A stretch of DNA of 64,000 nucleotides from Candidatus Protistibacter heckmannii (GTDB lineage: Bacteria > Pseudomonadota > Gammaproteobacteria > Burkholderiales > Burkholderiaceae): assembly GCA_025050535.1 (NCBI GenBank), contig JALBVF010000001.1:536088-600087 (forward strand), read 5' to 3'. Position 1 is the stretch's first letter, and the number at the start of each line of letters is the position of its first letter. This document shows positions 55,774-64,000 of this stretch, piece after piece. The notes beneath the pieces were generated by a model that did not search any database, was not told the DNA's origin, and was given only the letters and a program-made list of their open reading frames with translations. Made by a program: the position numbers and the translations under genes.

Positions 55774-56658
55774 ATGACTCAGATACAAGGTAGTCTGGTG
55801 GCCATCGTCACCCCCATGCATGAAGATGGCAGTCTGGATTTCGCCGCCCTACGCAAGCTGGTCGACTGGCACGTCGCCGAAGGCACCGACGGCATCGTCA
55901 TCGTCGGCACCACTGGCGAATCTCCCACCGTCGACGTGGAAGAGCACTGCGAACTCATCAAGGTGACGGTCGAGCACGCGGCGGGTCGCATGCCCATCAT
56001 CGCCGGCACCGGCGGCAACTCCACCGCCGAAGCCATCGAGCTCACCGAATTCGCCAAGAAGGTCGGCGCCGACGCCTCGCTGCAGGTCGTGCCTTACTAC
56101 AACAAGCCGACTCAGGAAGGCATGTATCGCCACTTCCGCGCCATCGCCGAGGCGGTGGACCTGCCGGTTATCCTCTACAACGTGCCCGGCCGCACCGTGG
56201 CCGACATGAGCAACGAGATCACGCTGCGCCTGGCCCAGGTGGACGGCATCATTGGCATCAAGGACGCCACAGGCAACATCGACCGCGCCGCCGAACTGAT
56301 CAAGGAGGCGCCCGCGAGTTTCTCCGTCTACTCCGGCGACGACCTCACTGCAGTGGCCCTGATGCTGCTCGGCGGTGACGGCAACATCTCCGTCACCGCC
56401 AACGTCACGCCCAAGGCCATGAGCGAACTCTGCGCCGCAGCCATGCGCGGCGAGGCGCGCGCCGCCGCCGACATGCATTTCCGCCTGCTCGACCTGCATC
56501 GCCAGCTCTTCGTCGAGCCCAATCCGATTCCGGTCAAATGGGCGCTGCAGCAGATGGGCAGGATGGCCGGCGGCATCCGTCTGCCGCTCACGCCGCTGTC
56601 GCAGTCCGCGCAGGCCGGCCTGCGCGCCGCCATGGTCCAGGCGGGCCTCCTGGCCTGA
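55774..56658 (+). CDS. dapA: 4-hydroxy-tetrahydrodipicolinate synthase
   Basis: First committed step of lysine/diaminopimelate synthesis, condensing pyruvate with aspartate semialdehyde. 294 residues. It shows VGTTGESPT (Thr-Thr of the proton relay), [19 protein letters not shown] (Arg) and the Schiff-base lysine in [16 protein letters not shown] about 70 bp upstream could be its -10. Followed by bamC, a widespread dapA-bamC pairing. Confidence 0.96.
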   Translation: MTQIQGSLVAIVTPMHEDGSLDFAALRKLVDWHVAEGTDGIVIVGTTGESPTVDVEEHCELIKVTVEHAAGRMPIIAGTGGNSTAEAIELTEFAKKVGADASLQVVPYYNKPTQEGMYRHFRAIAEAVDLPVILYNVPGRTVADMSNEITLRLAQVDGIIGIKDATGNIDRAAELIKEAPASFSVYSGDDLTAVALMLLGGDGNISVTANVTPKAMSELCAAAMRGEARAAADMHFRLLDLHRQLFVEPNPIPVKWALQQMGRMAGGIRLPLTPLSQSAQAGLRAAMVQAGLLA

Positions 56659-56699
56659 GACTGAGCCTTCGAACCGAACACAACCTTCACGACGCCAAT

Positions 56700-57809
56700 A
56701 TGAGAATTTTTTCCCGCAGGACCGCAACGCAAACCGCCTTGATCAGCCTGACCGTCCTCGCGGCCGGCTGCTCGTCCTGGTCGGAGCCCGATCGCGTGGA
56801 CTACAAGTCCGCCACTAAGGTCGCGACGCCCTCGCTGCAGATCCCGCCGGACCTGACCACCCAGCGCGCCGACCGCCGCTACACCATCCCCGGCTCGGGT
56901 CTGGCCATTGCCTCGGACTACGCGCAGCAGAACGCCAAGGCCGAAGCCAACGCCGTGCCGCCAACCGCGCCCGGCATGCGCATCGAACGCAACGGCACGC
57001 AGCGCTGGCTGGTCGTCGACCGCAGCCCGGCCGAACTCTGGCCGCAGCTGCGTGACTTCTGGAGCGAGCAGGGCTTCATGCTCAACCTGGACAGGCCCGA
57101 CGTTGGCCTGATGGAGACCGATTGGGCCGAGAACCGCTCCAAGCTGCCGCAGGATCTGATCCGCCGCATGCTCGGAAAGCTGATCGACTCCGTCTACGAT
57201 ACCGGCGAGCGCGACAAATTCCGCACCCGCGTCGAGCGCAGCGCCAACGGCGGCAGCGAAATCTACATCACCCACCAAGGCCTGGTGGAAGAGCTGATCG
57301 GCCCGAGCAAGGACCGCACGCAGTGGACCCAGCGCCCCGTCGATCCCAATCTCGAAGCCGAATTCATCGCCAAGCTGATGTCCAAGCTGGGTGCCTCCAA
57401 GGAGGCTGCCGGCGAGGCCGCTGCCCGCTTCAAGCAGGCCGGTCCGCAGGTTGCGCGCGTGAGCGTGCTCGATGGCGTGAACACGCTGCAGATCGCCGAC
57501 GCCTTCGACCGCGCCTGGCGCTCGATCGGCCTCGCGCTGGACCGCGTGAGCTTCACCGTCGAGGACCGCGACCGCAGCAAGGGCATCTACTACGTGCGCT
57601 ACGTCGACACCGAGAAGCAAGGCCAGGAAAAGGGCTTCTTCGGCCGCCTGTTCAGCTCCGACTCCAACCTGAAGGCCGTCAAGTACCAGATCAAGCTGGC
57701 CGCCGCGGGCAACGGCACGGCAGTCACCGTCCTCAACGAAGCGGGCAAGCCCGAGTCCGGCGACGTCTCCAAGCGCATCCTGACCCTGCTCGACGGCCAA
57801 GCGCACTGA
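56700..57809 (+). CDS. bamC: outer membrane assembly lipoprotein BamC
   Basis: BamC is a lipoprotein of the beta-barrel assembly machine. The signal peptide ends in a lipobox LAAG with the lipidated Cys at residue 24. An unstructured N-terminal stretch containing VATPSLQIPPDLT follows, then two helix-grip domains (about 90-210 and 245-365). It is 369 residues. Start at 56700, 41 bp after dapA. The stop overlaps the next gene (TGATG). Confidence 0.94.
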   Translation: MRIFSRRTATQTALISLTVLAAGCSSWSEPDRVDYKSATKVATPSLQIPPDLTTQRADRRYTIPGSGLAIASDYAQQNAKAEANAVPPTAPGMRIERNGTQRWLVVDRSPAELWPQLRDFWSEQGFMLNLDRPDVGLMETDWAENRSKLPQDLIRRMLGKLIDSVYDTGERDKFRTRVERSANGGSEIYITHQGLVEELIGPSKDRTQWTQRPVDPNLEAEFIAKLMSKLGASKEAAGEAAARFKQAGPQVARVSVLDGVNTLQIADAFDRAWRSIGLALDRVSFTVEDRDRSKGIYYVRYVDTEKQGQEKGFFGRLFSSDSNLKAVKYQIKLAAAGNGTAVTVLNEAGKPESGDVSKRILTLLDGQAH

Positions 57810-58610
57810 TGCGCTTCGCCAGCCTCGGCAGCGGCAGCGAAGGCAACAGCTTTCTTGTCGAAGCCGGGTGCGGCGCCGGGTCCGGGCGCACCAGCGTCAC
57901 CCGGCTGCTGCTCGACTGCGGCTTCGGCCTGAAGGAAACCGAGCGGCGCCTTGCGCGCCTGGGCTGCGAGCCAGATGATCTCTCCGCGGTGCTCGTCACG
58001 CACGAGCATACCGACCACATCGGCAGCGCCTACGGCTTCTGCGCCCGCCATGGCATCCCCCTCTACATGAGCCACGGCACCCATCAGGCCATCGCTGCCT
58101 CGATCGGCGCGCGTCCAGGACAAGCTCAGGCTCGAGTTCTGCGCGGCGGACGGCGCCTTCACCATCGGCGACCTGCGGATCCTGCCCTACGCCGTGCCCC
58201 ACGACGCCCGTGAGCCCATCCAGTTCGTCTTCGACGACGGCAGCCGCAAGCTCGGGGTGCTGACCGACGCCGGCATGTCCACGGCCTATCTGATCGAGCA
58301 TTTGCGGGGCATGGATGCGCTCGTGCTGGAGTGCAACCACGACCGCGGCATGCTCGCGAATTCGTCCTATCCGCCTTCGCTGAAGGCGCGCATCGGCGTG
58401 GATTTCGGCCACCTGACCAACGAGATCGCCGCCGAAATCCTGGCCAGCGTGAAGCACTCCTCTCTCAAGACCGTGGTGGCGGCTCATCTGAGCCTGCGGA
58501 ACAATACGGAGGAGCTCGCAACCCTGGCGCTGGCAGGGGCTTTGTCCGCAGCGCGGCAGGATATCCATGTTGCAAAGCAGCATGAAGGCCTAGGCTGGCG
58601 GGACGTCTGA
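57809..58610 (+). pseudogene. MBL-fold metallo-hydrolase (YycJ/PhnP-like), frameshifted
   Basis: The N-terminus MRFASLGSGSEGNSFLVEAG and the metal motif VTHEHTDHIGSAYGF are normal. The frame is lost near 58110, and the rest (VQDKLRLEFCAADGAFTIGDLRI, LGVLTDAGMST, LECNHDRGML, AAHLSLRNNT) continues in a different frame to 58610. One indel is sufficient. It is the only broken gene in the otherwise intact dapA-mutS stretch. Confidence 0.9.
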
Positions 58611-58705
58611 GGGGGGCGGTGCGGGTTGTGCGCAGCGGTTCCGGCGCGCGAATCGGGCCGTCAGGGCACTGTTACGGGAGGGGCTTCCATCCGGACGACC
58701 CAATA

Positions 58706-58735
58706 AAAAAGCCGGCCCAGGGGCCGGCTTTTCTG
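58706..58735. terminator. bidirectional intrinsic terminator
   Basis: The stem AAGCCGGCCC (58709-58718), loop AG and GGGCCGGCTT (58721-58730) has an A run before and a T run after. It lies between the convergent metallo-hydrolase remnant and the small lipoprotein. Confidence 0.9.
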
Positions 58736-58748
58736 TCCGGAACGCTGA

Positions 58749-58943
58749 TTACTCCTTGTCAGCGGGAGCCGGAGCGGCAGTGGCGGGAGCTGCAGCGTCG
58801 GCCGGTTCAGCGGCGTCAGCAGCCGGAGCCGGGGCAGCAGCAGGAGCGGGCGCGGCATCAGCCGGCTTGGCTTCTTCTTTCTTGCCGCAAGCAGCAAGAA
58901 CGACAGCAGCCAGCAGCGAAACGACGAGGAGAGACTTCTTCAT
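58749..58943 (-). CDS. small alanine/proline-rich lipoprotein
   Basis: 64 residues: MKKSLLVVSLLAAVVLAAC with a lipobox LAA-C (Cys19), then GKKEEAKP and an Ala/Pro/Asp low-complexity tail to the end. Such 'LptM-like' or Pro/Ala lipoproteins are common in betaproteobacteria, and their function is mostly unknown. The strong downstream terminator and upstream palindrome support it being a real, regulated gene. Confidence 0.8.
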   Translation of the reverse strand: MKKSLLVVSLLAAVVLAACGKKEEAKPADAAPAPAAAPAPAADAAEPADAAAPATAAPAPADKE

Positions 58944-58979
58944 TTTTTCATCCTTTAATGGAAGTTTTCCAAAACTTGA

Positions 58980-58995
58980 TGATTACCGGTAATCA
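58980..58995. promoter_or_regulatory. perfect 16 bp palindrome upstream of the lipoprotein
   Basis: TGATTACCGGTAATCA is fully self-complementary and lies 37 bp upstream of the minus-strand lipoprotein start, where a repressor or activator would bind. The 209 bp gap to the uL16 hydroxylase holds no other clear gene. Confidence 0.5.
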
Positions 58996-59152
58996 CCTAT
59001 GGCTCGGAAGTACGCCAAGCAGGAAAAAATACCTCCTTCTTGAACGCTCCCGTTCCAGCGTGGAGTTATAGCCCGAATAATAAGCACTGTATAGGGGTTG
59101 AACCGATTTTCGGTTTTCGAGGTCGAGCCGCGCGGCCCAATCCGGGCTCGTT

Positions 59153-60361
59153 TCAGCCCAACTCCAACCAACCGTCTGCATACCAATCGTAGGCAAGTTC
59201 GGCGAGCGCGGGATCGGCGAAGACCTTCTTCGCGTCGGCGGGATCCCAGCATCGCGCGTCGGCCAGCGTGTTGAGCAGCGCACGTTGCACCTTGCTGGGC
59301 GTGCCCGCGAGGGCTTCGCCGTTGAGATGGAAATCGTGCTTTCCATAGAGCGCGATCGATCTCGCATGCAGGCGCAGGCCGCGGCGCAGGGCCGCCTTCT
59401 CGAACTTGCTCTCGCTTAGGGGGCGTTGCGGCGGATCGAAGAACACCCTCGGCTTGGGCTCGGAAAGCATGCGTCCGAGGAAGCGTTCCACTTGTGTTTC
59501 GCTCCATGTGATTTTTTTCAGTTGCTCGGTCGCCGACTTGACCAGCCCTTCGGGCAGCCGTGCGGGCGTGCTCACCGCTTCCTGCCCGGGATCGGCATAG
59601 AGGCGCGCGAAGGACTTGTCCGCATGCAGACCCTCGCCGAGTTCGGCGAGAAACTCCGCGGCGATCTCCGCATGGCTCGGCGCGCGGAAGCCCACCGAAC
59701 AAGTCATGCATTCGCCCTCGGCCACGCCGTCATGCGCATAGTGCGGCGGCAGATAGAGCATGTCGCCGGGTTCGAGCAGCCATTCCTCGCACGGCTTGAA
59801 GTCGCTGAGAATTTTGAGCGGCGCATCCTCGACGAGCCGCAGGTCGCACTGCGCCGACACACGCCAGCGCCGCCGGCCCTGCGTCTGGATCAGGAACACG
59901 TCGTAGGAATCGAAATGCGGACCCACGCCACCCTGGTCGGTCGCATAGCTGATCATCAAGTCGTCGAGCCGCGCGTCGGGAATGAAACTGAACTGCCTGA
60001 GCAAGTTGTCCGCTTGCGCGAGATGCAGATTCACGCCCTGCACGAGCAGCGTCCATCCGTTCTTGCGCGCGCCGGGCAGGTCTTCGTTTGCGAAAGGGCC
60101 GTGGCTCAGGGTCCAGCCGGCGCCGGGCTTGGCGCGCTTGCCGGCGGCCCTGGCGATCAGGCGGGACTCGACCTCTTCACGGGCTGCCAGTGCGAACAAG
60201 TCTTGCGCCGCGACATGGAATTGATCGGGCGCGATCGCCTGCCGCACCAGAAGCGGACGCTTCTGCCAATACTCGCGCATGAAGTTGCGCGGACTGATGC
60301 CGCCGAGCAGCTTCAAGGGGCTGACGAGAGCCGGCTTTTCGTATAATGGGCGACTGTCCAT
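59153..60361 (-). CDS. ribosomal protein uL16 arginine hydroxylase-like JmjC/cupin oxygenase
   Basis: A Fe(II)/2-oxoglutarate oxygenase of the RoxA (YcfD) type that hydroxylates an arginine of ribosomal protein uL16. The iron ligands are in GPHFDSYDVFLIQ (His-x-Asp) and in LPPHYAHDGVA (distal His). The N-terminal FMREYWQKRPLLVRQA is a family signature. 402 residues, intact. It diverges from slyD with a 12 bp gap. Confidence 0.9.
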   Translation of the reverse strand: MDSRPLYEKPALVSPLKLLGGISPRNFMREYWQKRPLLVRQAIAPDQFHVAAQDLFALAAREEVESRLIARAAGKRAKPGAGWTLSHGPFANEDLPGARKNGWTLLVQGVNLHLAQADNLLRQFSFIPDARLDDLMISYATDQGGVGPHFDSYDVFLIQTQGRRRWRVSAQCDLRLVEDAPLKILSDFKPCEEWLLEPGDMLYLPPHYAHDGVAEGECMTCSVGFRAPSHAEIAAEFLAELGEGLHADKSFARLYADPGQEAVSTPARLPEGLVKSATEQLKKITWSETQVERFLGRMLSEPKPRVFFDPPQRPLSESKFEKAALRRGLRLHARSIALYGKHDFHLNGEALAGTPSKVQRALLNTLADARCWDPADAKKVFADPALAELAYDWYADGWLELG

Positions 60362-60373
60362 TGGGGGTTTACA

Positions 60374-60916
60374 GTGAAAATCGCGAAAAACACGGTGGTG
60401 TCGGTGCAGTACAAGCTATCCGACACGGACGGTAACCTCATTGAGGAATCTGGCGAACCGATGGTCTATCTGCACGGCGGCTATGATGGCACGTTCCCCA
60501 AGATCGAGGAAGTGCTCGACGGCAAGGAGACCGGCTTCGAAACGCAGCTGCAGCTCGAGCCCAACGACGCCTTCGGCGAATACGACGCCGAGCTCGTGAA
60601 GATCGAACCGCGCCAACGCTTTCCCGAGCCGATCGAGATCGGCATGCAGTTCGAGGGTGTGCCCGACGACGACGCCGAGGAAGACGACGTGCTGATCTAC
60701 ACCATCACCGACGTCGCCGAAGACAAGGTGGTGCTCGACGGAAACCATCCGTTCGCCGGCATGGCGCTGCGTTTCTGGCTCAAGGTCTCCGCCGTGCGCG
60801 AAGCCACGCAGGAAGAACTCGAGCACGGTCATCCGCACGGCGAATCCGGCCTCGAAGTCCATCATCACGATGACGACGAGGACGACGACGAACCCGGCGG
60901 ACGCATCCTGCACTGA
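60374..60916 (+). CDS. slyD: FKBP-type peptidyl-prolyl isomerase SlyD
   Basis: SlyD is a prolyl isomerase, chaperone and nickel-binding factor. GTG 60374 starts MKIAKNTVVSVQYKL. FKBP residues flank the IF insert (about 70-125). The C-terminus is a metal-binding tail rich in His and Asp (HGHPHGESGLEVHHHDDDEDDDE). 180 residues, intact. Confidence 0.93.
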   Translation: MKIAKNTVVSVQYKLSDTDGNLIEESGEPMVYLHGGYDGTFPKIEEVLDGKETGFETQLQLEPNDAFGEYDAELVKIEPRQRFPEPIEIGMQFEGVPDDDAEEDDVLIYTITDVAEDKVVLDGNHPFAGMALRFWLKVSAVREATQEELEHGHPHGESGLEVHHHDDDEDDDEPGGRILH

Positions 60917-60956
60917 GAGTCCGCATCGGGATCCGCGCCAGCGCGGGACTGCAAGG

Positions 60957-60985
60957 AAAAGGCCCCGTCGAACGGGGCCTTTTTC
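60957..60985 (+). terminator. intrinsic terminator after slyD
   Basis: The stem AGGCCCCG and CGGGGCCT (60960-60967 and 60973-60980) is followed by T5, 40 bp after the slyD stop. Confidence 0.9.
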
Positions 60986-61059
60986 ATTGGCGCGGAATCG
61001 GGCGTCGCGCGCCGCTCTCCCATGCTCCGCGTTTCAGTGCGGTGTGCGCATGCCGTGCC

Positions 61060-63732
61060 TCAGCCCGTCCGTCCTCCGCCCAGCGACTTCAGCGCATACA
61101 GCGCGTCGAGCGCCTCGCGCGGACTCATGTCGTTGGGCTGCAGCCGCGTCAGCGCGTCGAACAGATCCTGCGCGGCGGAAGCGGGCGCGGGTTCGGGCAA
61201 GACCTCGCCGGCCACTTCGCCTTCGTCGAGCAGGGCCGTGGCGAACATGTTGAGCTGTGCCGAATTCGCGGCATTGCTGTTCTCCAGATCGGCGAGCTGC
61301 TTGCGCGCGTCGCGGATCACCGCGCCGGGCACGCCCGCAAGCTGCGCCACCTGCAGGCCGTAGCTGCGGCTCGCGGGGCCTTCCTCCAGCGCATGCATGA
61401 AGACGATGCTGTGGCCGTGCTCGGCCGCGGAGAGATGCACGTTGGCCGCCTGCGGATAGGCCTGCGGCAGGCGCGTGAGCTCGAAGTAGTGAGTGGAGAA
61501 GAGGGCGTAGCAGCGGTTCTGCGCGAGCAGATGCCGCGCGATTGCCGCGGCCAGCGCCAAGCCGTCGTAGGTCGAGGTGCCGCGGCCGATCTCGTCCATC
61601 AGCACCAGGCTGCGCGGCGTCGCGCCGTTGAGGATGGCGGCCGCCTCGGTCATTTCCACCATGAAGGTCGAGCGTCCGCCGGCCAGGTCGTCGGCCGCGC
61701 CGATGCGCGTGTAGATGCGGTCCACTGGACCGATCTGCGCGGACGCCGCCGGCACGAAGGAGCCCATGTAGGCGAGCAGCACGATCAGAGCCGTCTGCCG
61801 CATATACGTCGATTTGCCGCCCATGTTCGGGCCGGTGATCAGCAGCAGCTTGCGCGTTGGCGAGAGCAGGCAGTCGTTGGCGATGAAGGTCACGGCCTGC
61901 TGCGCGAGCTGCTGTTCGACGACGGGGTGGCGTCCCGCCGCGATATGCAGGCCGTCCTCTTCGTTGAGCACCGGGCAGGCCCAGCCCAGGGTGTGCGCGC
62001 GTTCGGCGAGCGCCGCGAGCACGTCGGTCTCGGCCACGGCGGCGGCCAGCCGCCGGCAGCCGCCCAGCCAGGGCTGCAGCTTGCCGAGCAGCTCGTCGTA
62101 GAGCAGCTTCTCGCGCGCGAGGGCGCGCTCCTGGGCGGAGAGCGCCTTGTCCTCGAAGGCCTTGAGCTCGGGCGTGATGTAGCGCTCGGCGTTCTTCAGC
62201 GTCTGGCGCCGGCGGTAGTCCTCAGGCACCTTGTCGGCCTGGCCGTGGGTCACTTCAATGTAGAAGCCGTGCACGCGGTTGTATTCCACGCGTAGATTGG
62301 CGATGTCGGTGCGCGCGCGTTCGCGCGCCTCGAGGTCGAGCAGGAACTGCCCGGCGTTTTCCGAGAGCGCGCGCAGCTCGTCGAGCTCGGCGTCGTAGCC
62401 GCGGGCGATCACGCCGCCGTCGCGCACCGCCGCCGCGGGCTCCTCGGCCACCGCCTGGGTCAGCAGCTCGAGCAGGCCTTCGGGAAGGTCGAGGTCGCGG
62501 TGCAGGGAGAGCAGCCGCGCGGGCGCATCGCCCGGCGCGTTCTTGCCGAGCAGATCCGAGAGCGCCCGCTGCAGGCCGGGCAGGGCCGCCAGAGTGTTGC
62601 GCAGGCTGGAGAGGTCACGCGGCCGCGCCGAGAGCAGGCCGATGCGCGTGGTGATGCGTTCGATGTCCGAGGTCTGGCGCAGGATCGTGGCCAGACCCTG
62701 CCAGCCCGCGTCGATCAGTGTGGCCACCGCCGCCTGCCGCTCGCGCGGCACGGCCGGATCGCGCAGGGGATGGTGCAGCCAGTGGCGCAGCATACGGCTG
62801 CCCATGCTGGTGCTGCATTGATCGAGCAGCGAGAACAGCGTTGGCGATTCCGCGCCGCGAAGCGTCTCAGTCAGCTCCAGATTGCGCCGCGTGGCCGCGT
62901 CCATGCCCAGATAGGCGCCGCGGTGCTCGACCTTCACGCCCAGCACGTGCGGCAGCCGCTGGCCTTCCTTCAGGCCCTGGGTGCCGGCGGCGTAGTGGAG
63001 CAGCGCGCCGGCGGCGCCCTGGGCGGCCGGCATGTCGGCGCAGCCGTAGCCATCGAGCCCGGCCGTGCCGAGCTGAGTGGCGAGCCGGCGCGCGCCCGCC
63101 TGGTTGTCGAACTGCCAGTCCGCGAGCCGCATCGGATTGACGGCCTGGGGCGGTGGCGTCCACGCCGAGGTGTCGGCCAGCAGGGTCTCGACCGGGCGGA
63201 TGCGCTCGAGCTCGGCGTCCAATTCCTCCGGCGCGCATTCCATCAGCCGAAGCTCGCCGCTCGCCAGCGTCAGCCAGGCCAGCCCGCAGCGCACCTGCCG
63301 CGCTCCGCCCATCCAGTTCACCGCCAGCAGGCAGGCGTCGGCCTTGTCGGGCAGCAGCGCCGCGTCGGTCAGCGTGCCGGGCGTGACGATGCGCACTACC
63401 TTGCGCTCCACCGGCCCCTTGGACGTGGCCGGATCGCCGATCTGTTCGCAGATCGCCACCGTCTCGCCCAGCTTCACCAGCTTGGCGAGGTATTGCTCCA
63501 CCGCATGGAAGGGCACGCCGGCCATCTTGATCGGCTCGCCGTTGGCGGTGCCGCGCGCGGTCAGCGTGATGTCGAGCAGCCGCGACGCCTTCTCCGCGTC
63601 TGCGAAGAAAAGCTCATAGAAGTCCCCCATGCGGTAGAACAGCAGCACGTCCGGGTGCTCTGCCTTGAGACCGAGGTACTGCTGCATCATTGGGGTGTGG
63701 GATGCGGATGCTTGCGGCGTGTTTTTTCTCAT
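61060..63732 (-). CDS. mutS: DNA mismatch repair protein MutS
   Basis: MutS recognises mismatches and recruits MutL. I chose ATG 63732 ([20 protein letters not shown]), giving 890 residues; the longer frame to 63861 has no family support. The mismatch-reading motif is Phe38-x-Glu40 in GDFYELF. Walker A is GPNMGGKST, Walker [13 protein letters not shown], and STHYFELT follows. Intact, so the many lesions in the window are not explained by loss of this gene. Confidence 0.96.
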   Translation of the reverse strand: MRKNTPQASASHTPMMQQYLGLKAEHPDVLLFYRMGDFYELFFADAEKASRLLDITLTARGTANGEPIKMAGVPFHAVEQYLAKLVKLGETVAICEQIGDPATSKGPVERKVVRIVTPGTLTDAALLPDKADACLLAVNWMGGARQVRCGLAWLTLASGELRLMECAPEELDAELERIRPVETLLADTSAWTPPPQAVNPMRLADWQFDNQAGARRLATQLGTAGLDGYGCADMPAAQGAAGALLHYAAGTQGLKEGQRLPHVLGVKVEHRGAYLGMDAATRRNLELTETLRGAESPTLFSLLDQCSTSMGSRMLRHWLHHPLRDPAVPRERQAAVATLIDAGWQGLATILRQTSDIERITTRIGLLSARPRDLSSLRNTLAALPGLQRALSDLLGKNAPGDAPARLLSLHRDLDLPEGLLELLTQAVAEEPAAAVRDGGVIARGYDAELDELRALSENAGQFLLDLEARERARTDIANLRVEYNRVHGFYIEVTHGQADKVPEDYRRRQTLKNAERYITPELKAFEDKALSAQERALAREKLLYDELLGKLQPWLGGCRRLAAAVAETDVLAALAERAHTLGWACPVLNEEDGLHIAAGRHPVVEQQLAQQAVTFIANDCLLSPTRKLLLITGPNMGGKSTYMRQTALIVLLAYMGSFVPAASAQIGPVDRIYTRIGAADDLAGGRSTFMVEMTEAAAILNGATPRSLVLMDEIGRGTSTYDGLALAAAIARHLLAQNRCYALFSTHYFELTRLPQAYPQAANVHLSAAEHGHSIVFMHALEEGPASRSYGLQVAQLAGVPGAVIRDARKQLADLENSNAANSAQLNMFATALLDEGEVAGEVLPEPAPASAAQDLFDALTRLQPNDMSPREALDALYALKSLGGGRTG

Positions 63733-63870
63733 TGCGTCTGGCGGCGCCGCGGCGGGGAAGGCCGGGGGGCGGGTTGGCGTTCGGCGGTTGCGTCTGGTTT
63801 CCTGTATTCTCCCATGCCTGGACTGCGCTCGGCGCGCAAGCTCATCTTCAGCGAATCCCACAGGATTTTA

Positions 63871-64000
63871 TTGATCCAGCACTTAAACATTGATCTTATT
63901 GAGTGATATAGAGTCGGCTGTTGCATGGACAACATCGACTCGAGAACGCTGCCGGTAGCCGCCCTGAACGAACGGCGTCGACGTGCGGTGAAAATGCGGC
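63871..64000 (+). mobile_element. IS630-family insertion sequence, copy 3 (left end, runs off the window)
   Basis: The left end TTGATCCAGCACTTAAACAT follows a TA dinucleotide (63869-63870), and from there the sequence closely matches copy 1 at 34902 onward with scattered substitutions. It lies upstream of mutS, with its transposase pointing away. Confidence 0.9.
63924..64000 (+). CDS. IS630-family transposase, N-terminal fragment at window edge
   Basis: The visible 25 codons start MDNIDSRTLPVAALNERRRR, the same N-terminus as the degenerate transposase of copy 1 (MDKIDSRTLPVAALNERRRR). Whether it is intact cannot be seen. Confidence 0.85.

Noticed and set aside
61042..63906. Long plus-strand frames opposite mutS
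   Set aside because: Antisense shadows of mutS with no motif support.

Overview
This is a GC-rich chromosomal segment of a betaproteobacterium. It is probably a Burkholderiales member close to Alcaligenaceae (Bordetella/Achromobacter type). The evidence is the tripartite-tricarboxylate 'Bug' receptor genes beside catabolic genes, the pyrG-kdsA-eno-ftsB block, the RpfE-like/recJ/prfB/lysS block beside lolC-lolD-tatD, and an aminotransferase divergent from uvrB. This placement is an inference from gene content and order; no search was run.

The striking property of the window is selective gene decay. Core genes read intact end to end: uvrB, the complete iscR-S-U-A-hscBA-fdx-iscX operon, lysS, prfB with its programmed frameshift, recJ, lolC-lolD, tatD, pyrG, kdsA, eno, ftsB, hslO, trpS, dapA, bamC, the uL16 hydroxylase, slyD and mutS. 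About twenty accessory genes carry frameshifts, deletions or in-frame stops. The errors are confined to dispensable genes, so I read this as genuine pseudogenisation of a lineage with relaxed selection (host restriction or a bottleneck) rather than poor sequence.

Layout. 1-8.0 kb: aminotransferase start, uvrB, Fe-S assembly operon. 8.1-21.3 kb: a ruined aromatic-compound catabolic island (two Bug receptors, ketopantoate-reductase-like and class II aldolase genes, Rieske dioxygenase alpha and beta, FAD monooxygenase, CO-dehydrogenase-like molybdenum hydroxylase subunits, enoyl-CoA hydratase, alpha/beta hydrolase). Only its IclR regulator and the CoxM-like flavoprotein remain open. 21.3-29.1 kb: lysS and prfB sit between two accessory islets. 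The first holds an intact 836-residue protein that couples a toxin-type glycosyltransferase-like region with a C-terminal PD-(D/E)XK nuclease-like domain. The second holds a frame-broken proline-rich effector-like gene. 29.1-34.9 kb: recJ, RpfE-like, lolC, lolD, tatD. 34.9-38.0 kb: two IS630-family elements enclosing a KfrA-like gene fragment, followed by the tail of comEC. 38.0-42.0 kb: the ATP-grasp / alpha-E / transglutaminase / Anbu-protease peptide-modification cluster, with only the transglutaminase intact. 42.1-47.3 kb: pyrG, kdsA, eno, ftsB. 47.3-55.7 kb: Hsp33, gamma carbonic anhydrase, decayed hydrolases, PHP phosphoesterase, YciO-like protein, M50 protease, trpS, methyltransferase. 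55.7-63.9 kb: dapA, bamC, broken metallo-hydrolase, lipoprotein, uL16 hydroxylase, slyD, mutS. The window ends inside a third IS630 copy.

Functionally, the intact genes cover DNA repair, Fe-S cluster biogenesis, lipoprotein export, cell-wall and LPS precursor supply, and translation. Lost functions include aromatic catabolism, competence, the peptide-tag system and several hydrolases. The most novel candidate is the intact glycosyltransferase/nuclease chimera at 21572-24082, which has no adjacent immunity gene.
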